From contig CAJQUW010005372.1 in NCBI GenBank assembly GCA_907163375.1, positions 5,001-69,000 on the forward strand: 64,000 nucleotides of DNA. Reading direction: 5' to 3'. Within the stretch, counting starts at the first letter, position 1. Each line of letters starts with the position of its first letter. A program made the position numbers and the translations under genes. The DNA is from Prostheceraeus crozeri. Taxonomy: Eukaryota; Platyhelminthes; Polycladida; Euryleptidae. The notes under the pieces are model-generated. The model did no database searches. It saw only the letters and a program-made list of their open reading frames with translations, and was not told the origin of the DNA. Of the stretch, positions 45,450-58,900 are shown piece by piece.

Positions 45450-47726
45450 TGCTCAGCGTAAAATTGGTAACGGTGATAAGAGCATTCAGCAGCTGATTTT
45501 GATGAATTGAGTTGTGAATGCAACCTGAAATGCACTGTATTTGTCGAACTGGCAGCCAATGACGCTTTACAAAGCGATCGCCATCGCTGCGGAATTAATG
45601 AATTTCGAATCACGTGATGGCTGTTTGATTTACAATGTGCTGTGCACTAACAGTCCTAATTTTGCCTGTCGATTTGTATTTTGGTACTTCTAAAGCTAAA
45701 ATAAGATACTTGAACACATTTAATTTATGTTGATCACGCGCCAATTGTAGTAGTTTGTATGTGACAGAAGCAGTTCAAAAGTAACGGAGATATCAAAATT
45801 CACTTCATGAAATTCATGAAAGTCATATCATAGACGGACCAAGAGAAATGTATGATAGATAGCAAACTGCATTATTCACAGAAGATATGCTTCACATGTG
45901 AATTACATATAGTGCTTATACGGCAAAAGTGGTGATTGGGTATGGTCCTCAATGTTTCCAAGCTATATTCGGCAACATTGCTGCTTTACATTAGTAAAAA
46001 TACTGATTATGGAGACATTCATCTCCTTACTCAAAGAGCGATTAACATGTACCTTTTTCAAAAAGACAAGATCAGATAAATATAGAGCATTTGTATAAAC
46101 GCATGCTTGACTGTAGAATATTCTGCAAGTATGTGATTAAATAACCTATAGTATACAAAATTACCTTATTTGAATATAGTTATGCACGTACAACTCAAGC
46201 TGAATCGCATTTTCTACGTTACAGCTACGTTACGCATTGCGCGATTTCATCTCCTCTTCTTTTTAACGTCTCATTACCAGCGCACGTCATGCTGACAAAA
46301 TGATGTATAGGACATTCGAATAGATATTAGGACAATTAGATAATCCGACAGTATATTCGAAGGGCGATCCTTAGACTGTGATTCTAGAAAGCAGAAACAA
46401 CTTCGAAACTTTGCATGTAATTCTATTGTATTCTCTTGTTATTTCAATTTATTTATTAACGCCCAATTGAAGTTGAATCGCATTTTCTACGTTATAGCTA
46501 CGCATTGCGCGATTTCATCTCCTCTTCTTTTTACCGTCTTAACCAGGGCACGTTACATAATGATGCATATGTCAAGAAATGAATCACTAATCCATGTACT
46601 TTCATGAATTTTCTCGGGTGATTTCTAAGAAGATTGTGCAACTCTACGCAATTTACTAGCACTATTATCAACAGCGTTCGCATTCTAGAATCATCAATTA
46701 TTTACCGCCGAACTTTAGTTCCAGTGATTGAAGAAGGAAAGTAGAGGGCCTACACTGAATAAGAATCATTATTAGGAGTCAAGGTAACTTATTCTGCTTG
46801 ACATCACGTCTATCAGATGGCTAAATTCCAAAAGCGATCCTTAGACTGCGATTCTGGAAAACAGATACAACTTCGAAACTTCTAATTTTCTTGCATGTCT
46901 GCATTTTGAATTTAATTGTTAAAATATGGCAGGGAACTACATGGATTTCAAGCAGGAAGAGGCTTCAAACATTCTTTAACTACTAGGTTCTCTGAGGCGA
47001 GGAATTTTGATTACAAACCGGTTATATTTCTATTTTAAACTATATATTAAACATATTCGATACCTTCTTCAGTGCACTATTATTCCTCAACTCAATAACT
47101 TTGTTAATATATCATTCTTCTAATAATACATCCTCCTTGTATTTCAGCTCAATTATTTTACGCTCTTATCTGATCAAAATCAAAATGGATAAAATATCAA
47201 TGAGAATTTATCCACAGCAACACGATGAGCAAGTTCGTCTTCAGTTGAAAATGTGAAGTCCTATTTATACTGTGGCATTTGTGAAATATCTCATACAAGC
47301 CAGATAGCTGAATTTTTGTATTTTAGTCTGGAACCTTCTGTCAAGATTTCAAGGGATATTTGACGCTTTGGCCAGCCATAATGTCTAATTGGGAAGCTCC
47401 TATAAAATGAACTTTAGAATGATTGATGCTCATGCCCGACTTTGCATCCTAGATGAAAATAGTGTAGATTCACAATCAATGACCACATCTATGGTAGCGT
47501 ATACTATCAAAGAATCATGTCAAATTATAAATAAACAGAAAGTTAGCAGGCTCGCTAATTATAGAAACCTTAAAAGTCCTTAAAAAGGCAGAAGAAAATA
47601 AATGCAAAATAAAGAAAGCGAAATTCAGCAGCGTTGCCCACAAGAATGGCAAACTGCATCCGTTGTATCAGGTGGGAGAACGACAAATTGTCGCTGCAAT
47701 GATGGCTCCAAATTCCTTTAAGAACT
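45450..47726. other. Upstream region of the PGRP gene, with an old duplication
   Basis: The first few hundred bases are the expected promoter and 5' UTR of the minus-strand receptor gene; no clear TATA box was identified. The duplication at 46199-46900 is listed separately. The 64-codon frame at 47389-47583 is unrecognised. No other gene is seen. Confidence 0.4.
46199..46900 (+). repeat. Diverged direct duplication, A-B-A-B order
   Basis: Block A (46199-46289 and 46473-46555) shares TGAATCGCATTTTCTACGTTA, GCATTGCGCGATTTCATCTC and CTCTTCTTTTTA. Block B (46363-46420 and 46834-46890) shares GCGATCCTTAGACTG, GATTCT and CAACTTCGAAACTT. The order A-B-A-B in the same orientation indicates a tandem duplication of about 270 bp. 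About 250 bp is inserted in the second copy between A and B. Confidence 0.7.
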
Positions 47727-48540
47727 CTAGCGTTTCAGCCCAGGAGCACTGAGAATCTCAAAAGCTATGGGCGTAAGTTGATATCCTTGTCGCAGAGGAC
47801 TCTGATATTTCCTGCGTTTCTTTTTCTCTGTATCTTCTTTGACACGCCCTGAACAATTAGCACTTAAGTGAACATGGTTAGGTGCTGAAGAATCCGCAGC
47901 TGTGGCTTCCCAGGTCAATATTCGTACATATGACCAAGGCGTCAATGACATTCCATCAACGCGCTTACCATCAGATCTTGTTAGGCCCGTTGGCTCCAAG
48001 ATGGCAGGAATGTTGATTGACTTCAAAGCGCGTTGTATTTCTCCCCATGTCGAGGGAGTCGCACTTCTTTACAATGAAAGTCCACGGTGACCATCTTCAG
48101 AAGCTTCCACGCCACGGACGCATATATGAAGCTCAACAATTTGCATCCTAGTGGTTCTAAATTCATCCAGAGCTGGTTATCTGTCAACTTTGTGCCGAAA
48201 CCAGAAATCGGGAAAGCAGATAACCACGCTCTGACAGTGCCGCTCGAAGTGGTGGTGATTGCGCGTGCCTTCGAATGATGGTTGGTAGAGGACAACAGCA
48301 AAGTTAGAGCTTGTGAGTGAAATGGGTTCATCCATTCTCGCTGGCTAGTCTGATTTGAAGGCAAGTTCTCATCAGTGATTGCTTTCCACTGAACAGTGGA
48401 GTTTGCAACTTCAACATCATGGAGGTTCGAATTTTCTTTCAAAAGTTTGATAGTCAAGGAATTGCTGGCGGCCGCAGAGGATAAAAAGCAGAATGTGCGA
48501 GCGTTTGGGCATAGCAAATTCCGAGACCACCAATTCGTGC
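47727..48540 (-). pseudogene. LINE C-terminal relic of the DG..L.PW type
   Basis: Reading the minus strand: QREWMNPFHSQALTLLLSS, ARAITTTSSGTVRAWLSAFPISGFGTKL near 48290-48180, then after a frameshift GHRGLS and WGEIQRALKSINIPAILEP, and finally GLTRSDGKRVDGMSLTPW, RILTWEATAADSSAPNH, KKRRKYQSPLRQGYQLTPIAFE to 47727. This series (AWLNALP, LGHHGLSC, DGxTLIPW, L-W-D-V-T-x-x-D-T) is a familiar conserved C-terminal region of an animal retroelement group annotated mainly in invertebrates and fish. At least two frameshifts are present and the reverse transcriptase core is missing. The family name was not resolved. Confidence 0.72.
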
Positions 48541-48959
48541 TTGAAGATACACTTGTCTCCGGGCATTTTAGCTGAGATATATATTATGCAGAGATTCCAC
48601 TGATTCATTAGGGGTCTGGTCGTACTTCTGAAGAGGATGAGGCTCTTCATAACATGATGCAGTGCGCAAAAAGTGTGTTAATCTTGGAATAAAGACAGAT
48701 TCTTAGTAGAAAAAGGGCACCATGCGCGTCTAGATGCTTCATTCTGCCTGCAAAGATGTTTAAGGTCTTAATCTTATGGCAGAATGTCTAACAGGAGCCC
48801 CTAGTTACCGATGTATAGATCATTCTTCGAGGTTAACTTTTTTCATGAGCAGATCAAAGTGTTATATACTTACTTTGGAGCAGATAGAGTTAAAGACAGA
48901 AAAAATGTTTTTCTTGTCTAATGATAATAATGAATAAATAATACATAATATAGTAAATG

Positions 48960-49022
48960 TCCCGCGCCTTCAAAGGTCAATAAGTAGACGACCTGGTTCT
49001 ATCGGTCTTTGAAGGCGCGGGA
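48960..49022. repeat. 16-bp perfect inverted repeat with 31-bp loop
   Basis: TCCCGCGCCTTCAAAG at 48960-48975 is exactly inverted at 49007-49022. The arms are GC-rich in an AT-rich setting. No target duplication is obvious. Confidence 0.85.
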
Positions 49023-49289
49023 TGCCGAAGTACTGCCTTTGTTTCGACCTTAAAGCAAAGGGGATCTATCTTTTTGCCTTTATCAACTTAATCAGTGCTT
49101 ATTTTACATTTACGGCTCGGCCGCACGGTAGTTTAGTCACAATTCGTGATTGATAAGAAATTCCCAATTTACAGTTTTACATTTTACAGTTTGCAGTTTT
49201 AAATAGACACCTCCTTTAGATAGGAGGATGGCATTAACGCCCGGCGCGTGCATTATTACGGTAATAATGCAAGCAGATTAGGTAATATT

Positions 49290-49358
49290 GCAAGAGTTTC
49301 TAGTGATGTGGATAAAACACCCATATGGGTGTTTTATCCACAGCACTGAAACTCTTGC
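49290..49358. repeat. Near-perfect 69-bp palindrome
   Basis: The core GTGGATAAAACACCC, then ATAT, then its exact inverse (49308-49341) is extended by GCAAGAGTTTC and GAAACTCTTGC at the outer ends, with a few mismatches between. It can form a cruciform or a strong RNA hairpin. It lies about 540 bp upstream of the lipase start. Confidence 0.85.
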
Positions 49359-49894
49359 CCTATCACCAGATGCAACTCAATATTCAATTATTCTTTTTAC
49401 ATTATTATGCTATTAATTATACATTATGCTAATACATCCATTACATTCATCAATTGATCTGTGTCCACAAAAAGGTACATTTATTATATCAGTATTGTGC
49501 CAAACTTTGCATTTAATGAATGCCCTTCGAAACTTCATTTAATATACTAATTGTACATCTCTTTTTTCATAATTCAAATAATAATTTTCAAAATTCAAAA
49601 TTTTGGCTTCAGGTCACAGACTACGAATGTTCAAACGTTTCTGATGACTGACAGTGATATTGGAGAGCCGATATGAAACATTTTGGGATTGTGATGAGAT
49701 CGAATACCAATCATGGTTGCTAATTAGACTTAATTATTCAGTGGCGAACAGGTGGTGCATGTTTCTCCGGATCGTCACTCTATCAATGTTGCGTCATCAG
49801 AATCTCACTCCATTCATGGGAATCATGCCATATTGTTAGTGTGTAAATTAAACTCATAAAACGTGCACTGTCTGAAATTTGCCTTTCCGTCAAA

Positions 49895-49976
49895 ATGCTT
49901 CGATTATGTCTGACGATCATTTTGTTGTGTCCAATTGTCAAATCTGTTCGAGTGATGAATGAATCCCATCTAATAG
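49895..49976 (+). CDS. Lipase exon 1 (signal peptide)
   Basis: The 27 codons plus one base start at ATG in AAAATGC and end at G before GTAAAT. The leftover G joins AT of exon 2 to give an Asp codon. The hydrophobic core [12 protein letters not shown] is a clear signal peptide. Assignment to the lipase rests on matching phase, orientation and the usual position of a signal exon; another gene's first exon remains possible across a 6.9-kb intron. Confidence 0.65.
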
Positions 49977-52900
49977 GTAAATCTGCAAATCACTTATGAC
50001 ATTTTTCAATATCATTTTGAGCATTTTAAACTATGAACTCAATCATATGATGATTTGATCCTTTCTTTTCACAAAGTCAAAAGTTTGTTCGTTCACTTGT
50101 AATCACTAGACTGTAAACCGTAGATCGATATTATCCTACAAAATTACTGACAAAATCAACCGACGATTGTCACCTCCAATATCCTGCGATATCCGACGAA
50201 TTTGTAGGTTCTCCACCGACATCGAAACAGATGCTTTGTATACAAATTAACTAAACAAAAACTGTTGAATTTTGATTGATTTTTTCGTTTAGTGATTGCT
50301 TGACTTTTGGGCAATCTGTATTATTGTGTGGCAAAACGATGATTTATTTTGACATAATTTAATTAATTACCTACATTTTTGATGAAAGTTAAGCTATAAT
50401 TCATTGCTATTCATTTTGTCGCTTTTTGTCAGATATTGTAGGTGTTCAGTGGCAATCCTCCTACAAGAACTAACAATGACCGACAAAATAGATTTTGTAG
50501 GATAAATGTCTGTCAATTGTCAGTCAACGGCTTACAGTGCAGCTTTTATTCAATTAAAAATGAAATAACCCGACGCGTTTGGTCGTTCAGACTGTTCGTC
50601 TTCAAGGGGTATGTCTGACAATTGTGAATTGTGTAAATGCAAATTATCAGCTTTATGAAACTACAAAATATGTATTTTGACTATTTCTAAGCTTCCACAA
50701 GTTTGTAAAGCATATTTGTAAGTTCATGAAAGTACAAGTGCAGTTTCAGTGTATTACAGAACTATTTTATCATTCATATCACATTCATGCTTTCATAGCG
50801 TTCTATAATTAAAAGTACAATATTGGAATAGACCTATGTTAGATTTTGATATGTTATTTGACGCAATTTGCATGTGGACATTTACACCGTGTTTTTCTTG
50901 CTTATTTCTACAAATATGATACACAGATCCTGCATTGTAAACTGTACGCAGTGAAGAAAGTGAATTTCCAAAATTGAATTTTCTTTTCTTGCCGCCTGTA
51001 CAGAGAAAACGCAAGATAATTTCTGTTTTTGTTTTATTAGTGTTATAAGCTATGACGTCATCAATCAATATATTGCGACGTCGTCAAAGTAGTCTGATGC
51101 TAAAGTAAGTTTCCTGTGGATTCCTGTGGCAACGAATTAAAATTGATCAGCTTTGGCCCAATATCTGGTAAAAATGGAAATCTTCCAAACACTGCCGTAT
51201 ACACGTTCAAAACAGACGTCTAATATACTGTACCGACTACAGATGTTAGTAGTGGAAATAGAATAAAACAATGGTCACCATAGGTTAAGGAAATTAAAAA
51301 TGGATATTATAAAACAACAGGAAACCGATTAATAAAAATTGGAAAAGGGGAGGTAAAATATGGAAATACAACGATGCTACTACACCGATTACAAGTGAAC
51401 TATATCTGACACTACACAAAGTGGATAATGGTAAGAGTGGATAAGTGGAAAGTGGAGAATGGAGGTAAACAATAGAACTACAATGACACTCTACTACACC
51501 GAAAGCAATGAAACTATACACACTATACCTAAGACTACACATGGAAAATACTATTTCTTCACTTGAATTTGTTATCGCCAGTTTCTTCATCCGTCTATAG
51601 TACTTCATGTAATTCCACATTTCTTCATTTGAATTACAATACATCGACCACTACTTCAGCTACCGATTAAGGGATATAAAACATAATACTTCAGTCCGTC
51701 AGTCATCAGCAGGTACTCGTCTAGTTGTGTTTCGACCCCTAACCTGAGCACTCAAACCCAGACGAGCGGGGTCCCACACATAGTGGCTGACAAAATACTG
51801 AATAGGTAATGATATGTCTTGAAAGATATGTCACAAAAACACTAGATCACATTTATATGTTTGGCAGCATCGAAATGCAGTGATCCTCTGCTCCACCGAA
51901 TAGTAACGTAACTTCGACATCATTCCGTTTAATTACTGCTATATTATTGGATAATCAAAAACTGGACCCGTTCTCGAACACATAAAGATATCCTCTGCTG
52001 AATGAGATGAATATTTATTAACAAAGAAGAAAGAATTTAACTCCCATTTTCCGACTTTATATTGACTAAAATAGCAGAAGCACCCATCCCCAAATAGAGA
52101 TAGATACTACCGTGAACTTAACTTTATTTTCCGAATTTTTGTAGTCAATCAAATCTCCAATGATGCAACGATGGCATGTATTGTCCTCCAACCAAGATTA
52201 ATGACAATAGCAACTGCTTCCATAATCGACTGCGAGAAGCCACAGGTATTGTAAATAGAATACAATTGAATATTCAGTTGCATCCTCAAAAATGGAAACA
52301 GACCTGAATAGCTGCCATTTCATCCAATATCTAGAATCATCAGGAGGCCTCTCAACATCGACACAACTCCCTGTTTAAAGTTGCATCCATGCCCGGGTAA
52401 ATTTAAGATTTTCAATTTGCAAGTCGGTGAAATTTCGACGGGCATTCATCAAATATCACTTTAGACACAAGCACATATCACAAACATTGAGTAGTGAAAT
52501 TATTAAGGTTAATAAGTTTGTGGACATCCAGCACGTTCCATTTGACTTATAGCCACGAAGCTCTGATTCAACAAGAATATCGAAAATCCAGACGAAAAAT
52601 AATCATCATCTACATCTCTCAAAATGGAAAGACCGAAATACATGAAATAAACCATAGATCAAAACTGCCATGCACAAAATCTGCGGCTTGACATACTATC
52701 AGTTCTTAGATATACATACCACGGGCGTTAATAAGTTGATCTTAACTCTATGTGGCCGGGATACAGATTCTCAAAAACTTATTTTTTCAAGAAAAGGGAA
52801 TTCAAATTTTAAATTGCTATTCATAGCAGCAAGATGACCGAGTTTGCAAAAACTGAAACTTTGGAAAGAACATGCGCCAATTCTACTGTTCAGTAGGTTA

Positions 52901-55900
52901 GGAAACGCTCTTGCTTTTCGGAAGTCAAATTTGCTCGGATAAAAAAGGATAAATCCCTTCTTTTCTTCACTTATTTTGCACACACAGTTCATCCACCAGA
53001 TGAGCTTTTTAGAAAATGACCGTTAATATCGGAACGTCACAGGAAACATCGCTCAATATCAAAGATAAAATTAATTCTTCTTTGAACTGTTCTGCTCAGC
53101 CTTTAAACGTATATCTGTTGTTTTATACATCGATTTGACACGCTTGAGCACGCTCTTAAGTAAACAAATTTGAATTTTGCTGCGAATTACAGGAAGCGGC
53201 CATAAACTGCCCGGCTAGCGTGGACATCGGCTTATACCTGATGGGCAAAATCCCACCTGTTCCAATCTCTGGTGTGAGATTGTAGTGGTTGACACCGAAT
53301 TAACTTTTAAGTTTTCTTTTCTATTTTTTAAATGCAACTTTGATGCTGCTACATACTACTGATGCTGTTAAGTCTGTTGTATTTCATGATTATGGGTAAG
53401 ATACATGTATCTGTTCAATGTGACATAGTGTTTCCATGATTGTTCTTCACTTCGCGTTGATTTCGTACAGCAGATTTATGGATCTTGAAATTAGATTTAC
53501 TGTTGGTTCTGCAAGTCACTATGGATATTTACACACGTTACAATGGTGCACAAGTTCAATAGTCCCGGCCAATGTACCTCAGCCGCTTTCTCCATTCATG
53601 ATACCCCGCATATAGTGCTACTATCAGGAGTTAACACTTTTCGTTGATTTTCCCTGCTTTCATGAATACATGGCTCGATCTAAAAGCAGATAAAAGCAAA
53701 TCCTTTCAACAAGCGCTCAAGTCAAACGGTTGTTATATCAGCAATGTAGAGCAGTTTGCAACAACTGCAGTTGTTAATATCTCATGTGTGAAATAAAATT
53801 TCCAATCAGATGTGTGAACATTCACAAGGGCAATAGGTGACTGAACTTTTACATAATGTTGAAATGGAATGAAGCCCAAAAGCAACATTTTCGACAATCA
53901 CAAGACTTTAACTATTCTTTGCCTTCATTTCAACGTAGCAAAGTGCATCAAGGTAACAAAATTAAAAATTAAAAAAAGCAAGCTAACGACTAGGTGCAAA
54001 TTATGATTTAGAAGAAAATTTTTATATCCTAGAATGTCTAAAAATTTAAAAATACTTACTAGAAGGACAAACTACGGTTCTCCTCTCCTCATGTGTAATG
54101 AATTGGCGAGTAAGTCGTTCTGTTCAAAATTACTTATATATTGAAAAGATTCTATTTAACTGTCTGCCCATTCAGATGATGAGAGGACAGGACTGTTTCC
54201 AATCAAAATACCAGATCTAGCTAACACAGCAGGATTACGCTATCTATAATCTACCAGGTGTGAAAGCGGGTAGATTCACACGCCATGAAAGATTTCGTCT
54301 TCAACTTACACTGTAATCACACTCAAGCGTGTCAAAAGCAAGATGCATTTTCTAACGTCTACAACTCTCAATAACAGATTATTTGAAACTCGGTATTCAC
54401 AGGGTGCGTCAGAATTGCCGCCCAATTTCAGACATCGATATGATTACGTGTACCTTAATTCCTGTCGAGTTTCAAACATGCAGTTTACTTTCAGAGGCGC
54501 ATAAGACAATGCAACCATTTATTCAACTCAGGAGCACAAGCTGCAATCAAAAAGTTTGGAAAAGCCAAGTAAAATCATTATGATATTGTGAAATGCAAAC
54601 TATTTTACTTGTCTGTCCCAAACTTTTCAATTGATAATGACAAATAGTAGCGGCATATTTGAACATTTAAACCGAATTTCGGTAGATTTCATCAAGCAAC
54701 TTTGAATGAAAAATACAAGTGTACATCATTCGTGTGAGATGATTACAGATATCGGTTGTCAAGTATGTTCATGCATTGCGTTTTTTAATTAAGTTATTGC
54801 ACAAAATGTCCAGCACAAGTTTAGACCTACATATACGAAAAAAGTCCTTTTTGTAGTACTCGTAGATCATGTATGACTTCCAGCAGACCACATCAAACGA
54901 GTTTGAGAACACGCTAAAGCTAAATGGCCTGAATTTACAAGGACCATAGCAAAAATTCGACAAGGGCCTAAGGACAGTTGTTTAGGCATTTGATGTACTC
55001 CAACATGGTACTGTATGTCACATGTAAACACAACTCAGCTTGTTTAAGCATTCCAATTTCAAAATCAATGTCACAACAATAATCGAAAACGATGTGACAT
55101 GGCTTCGACGATACTACAGATTGTTTCATAAAAAATGGATCACCCTTAAACATCGCCTTAACTTCAACTTTGTCTAACTCCGCCACACTTGAACGAATTT
55201 CTCTGAAATTTGGAAGATATGTCAGTTGTGCTTACTAATATCATTGTTGGAAATTTCAAGCATGAATATTGAGTTGTTTTCCTGTTATAGATAAAAAAGT
55301 AGTAGATAATTTGATCTTCATTTAGCAATGTTACACAAAATCATACCTCACTCTTATAAAATTACATTTGTTTCCTTTGTTATGTAATATGTTGTTCTAC
55401 AAGCCAAAAGCTATCAAGCAAAACAAAAATAAAGAAAATCGGTCAATCAGAGCCAGTATAGCACCATTATTCATCAGCAATAATGTAACTGCTACATGTG
55501 ATTAACTGGACTTCATGTTCCATAGCTTCCTGACTTCGTTGCGGTGGTGTTGGCAGCACTCCTGATTGCTTTCAGCTAGAAATCTATCTCTTACCGGTTG
55601 AAAACAATACAAAGCACAAATGAACAATAACAAGATCGCATTCACAAAAGGCAAAGTGTCAGCCTTGTTAGAACTAGGCTTTTCTTTGCGAGCTACAAGC
55701 AAGCGATTAAATGTCCCTTACACAAATGTGCATCGATGGCATAATGATGATTTTCGACTCTGTCTTAAAGAGGGCTCTGGCCGTCCACGCAAAACACCCA
55801 AACGTAGAGACCGCCTAATTTTGAGATTTGTTAAAGTTGATCCAAGTCTCTCGTTAAGTGAGATGGCTGCACTAGACTCGTCTATTTCTAAGTCCACTAT

Positions 55901-58900
55901 TCGTAGAAGACTTATTGAGTCGAATTTCAAGAGCTGTAAGAGGCCCTCTCAGATCGAATCATCAACTTGGTGATCCATCGACTTGGTTATTTATGGATGA
56001 TAATGCTACGTGTCACAGGAGTAGTAGAGTCAACTTATGCAAGTCTCAATTAGGGCTTAGGATCTTCTAAATCTTCTACAATCTTGGCCAGCTCGTTCTC
56101 CTGATATGAATCCCATAGAAAATGTATGGAGTATTCTAAAACGTAACGTTCGTCGTTCACTGCTACCTACAGATGGCGTATCACAACTTACGTCACTGTT
56201 AAAAAGAGAGTGGAGAAAGTTAGATCAGTCAAAAATCAACGATATCATCGGATCAATGCCTAGACGAATTGGTAATGTCATTGACAGTAAGGGTAGGGCC
56301 ACAAAGTATTAGCTTCTTAAGAACCGTTACTGTATCATAGCTTATCAGATTATATAAGGACTTTTAAATATACGAGGATTAGGGACATGAAATAACATGA
56401 AAAATGCTTTCTGTATCATACTTATGTTTTATTTAGTCAAATTTTAGGATGATCCACTTTTTATGAAACGGACTGTATATTGTATTTACAGCCGGTATTA
56501 ATTGTACAAGTAGGACGAGGTCCTCAGACTTCAGCAATTGAAATACAACAGTTCCTTGGCAGCTGTAGACACTGCGCTAATTGTTCAAGTCTGATAACTT
56601 CTCTCTGTTCTATGCCCAGGGGAACTGGCACTCTGCATTCTTGATGATTATCAGCGGCATTAATTGATAAGATGCAAGTGAACAATGGCATAGAACTTAA
56701 ATAGTCCGCACTTTATGAGCAACGTTTTAAGTAAAATATAATTATATTCATCCTCTATGCCATTACAGTCGTACTCAAGACCATGGAAATCCGTCACTAT
56801 CATGAAAAGAGGACTAAAACATCCACAGCTGCACATTGTAAACAATGTGCTATACATATATAGCTGATGGAAGCCCATTTGTTCTCATCATGATGTCTTT
56901 CTCACATCTACAGATAAAAAATTAATCCCAATGACTAAATGTTACGGCAATCTTGGCTGTTTCTCCACTGCGGCTCCTTTCTTTGATATTGGAACACGAC
57001 CGATTAACTTCTTGCCTCAGGATCGCGATGTGATTAACACTGGATTCACTCTCTTCACGCGCATGAATAAACTGTGGCATCAGAGGATCGTAACTAATGA
57101 TACAGGAACTCTCAGAAGCTCATTTTTTGATGGAAAAAAGAAGACGAGATTTATTATACACGGTTTTTTGGAGTTCGGGGGCGTCGACTGGATGAATGTA
57201 AGTAAGAATAACATTTGATAGCATTGAAAATGGTAATTAATTCAGTTTACTATTTTCTAAAGGAAATGAGAATTGCTCTATTGAACGCGGAGGATGTCAA
57301 CGTTATCCAAGTAGATTGGAGTGGCGGATCCCGCAATTTATACACCCAAGCAACTGCAAATACGCGGCTAGTCGGGGCTGAAGTCGAGCATTTTATACGC
57401 TTTCTGGAGGTACGGTGAGATCGAAACTGGGTTGCTAAATGTATACATGTAATTTAGCGCAATGTATGTACCAACTCGATAGTGACGCTCAAGGTCGTGA
57501 TTGGAAACTATATTTCTAAATTCGAGTAATGATAGAAATATAAGTTTCCGCAATCTACCGAAGCTTTTCTTATCATTTTTCGCTTGAATTCATTATATAC
57601 AGGCCTATATAACATATTTCATATTTTAAGGACAAAGAAGACAAGGTCAACAAAATTGGAAAGTTTTCGACAAAGGCCTTTTTCAATCCAAAAATATAGC
57701 AACAATCTTAAACCAAGCAAAAAGGAAAGAAGTAATACAAGATATTCTAAGTCATTATATCTAAAATTCAAACGCTAATGCAAAAAGTAGATACTATGTA
57801 AATGTGCCAAAAAATGGACATCATATGTTTTAGTTATCAATTGTGCATCGCATTAATAATGCATATTATTTGACATAAATGATATGTAATGTATTACCAC
57901 TTGTCAGTACATATTACATAAATATTGAACAAAACATGTTTCCTATGGGAGCATGCTAAAAGAATGCTATAATAAGATCCTGATCAACAAATGACAAAAC
58001 TAAGAAGAAACTAATAAAGAATAATTGAATAAACTATTCAATTATTCAATTATTCAAAAAAAAGAAATAATTGACATATGCATTCGTAATATATATTTAC
58101 ACATCAAATTTGCTGATAAAAATAACAAGGCCATTATAGTAAACAAATTCAAATCGATCCTTGCAAAAAAGCCATGTCCTAAATAAGTTATTGGAGACGA
58201 ATTCTCTAAGCATGTACCAGATTTAATTGTCATTAGTGTGTGCATTTTATTTACATTTCATTAACAGATTGTTGATTATTATTATTGAAATATTAGATTA
58301 TGTCAATGACAGTTATTAGAAATTTGATTCTGCACTAACACTTGGTTACTTGGTCTGCAGAGAGAAAGTACATCCGGAGCTCGAAGACAGGATATGCATA
58401 TAATTGGTCACAGTCTTGGAGCTCATACCGGTGGATATGCTGGCGAACGTCTCGGAGGTCAACTCGGTCGAATATCAGGTAATTTCCTTTGACATTGAAG
58501 AATTTGCGAAAACACTTTGCATTTTGCTATGGCCTTTCGTATTTTCTTGCATGCATTGAATGTGAACTATGTAACCGGAAAAAGCAATATTTTTCAACAT
58601 AATTAATAACGCTCCCTAAGCACCTTTCTAACTTTTACTCAGACTCAGCGTGTTCCGTCTGAATGCTCATAAGTAAGAGATACTGCTTGCGTCTATACGA
58701 TGGTTAAAACCATAAGGAATTGCTGCCCATTCATCATCGCAGTATTTCTGGAAGATATGCTATCTCTACCAACATTTCGGCCAATAATATTGATGTAAAA
58801 TTTCCTGCTGGATAAGACTCGCTGTTTTTCAAACTTTGTGCCAAAAAGAAAAATGTCTTGCTTTCATCAAGTTCCCAGTCAGTGTGGTATCTCTGTTTTT

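Noticed and set aside
46199..46900. A CRISPR-like or satellite array
   Set aside because: There are only two copies of each block, with unequal spacing and no short regular repeats, and the sequence is animal.
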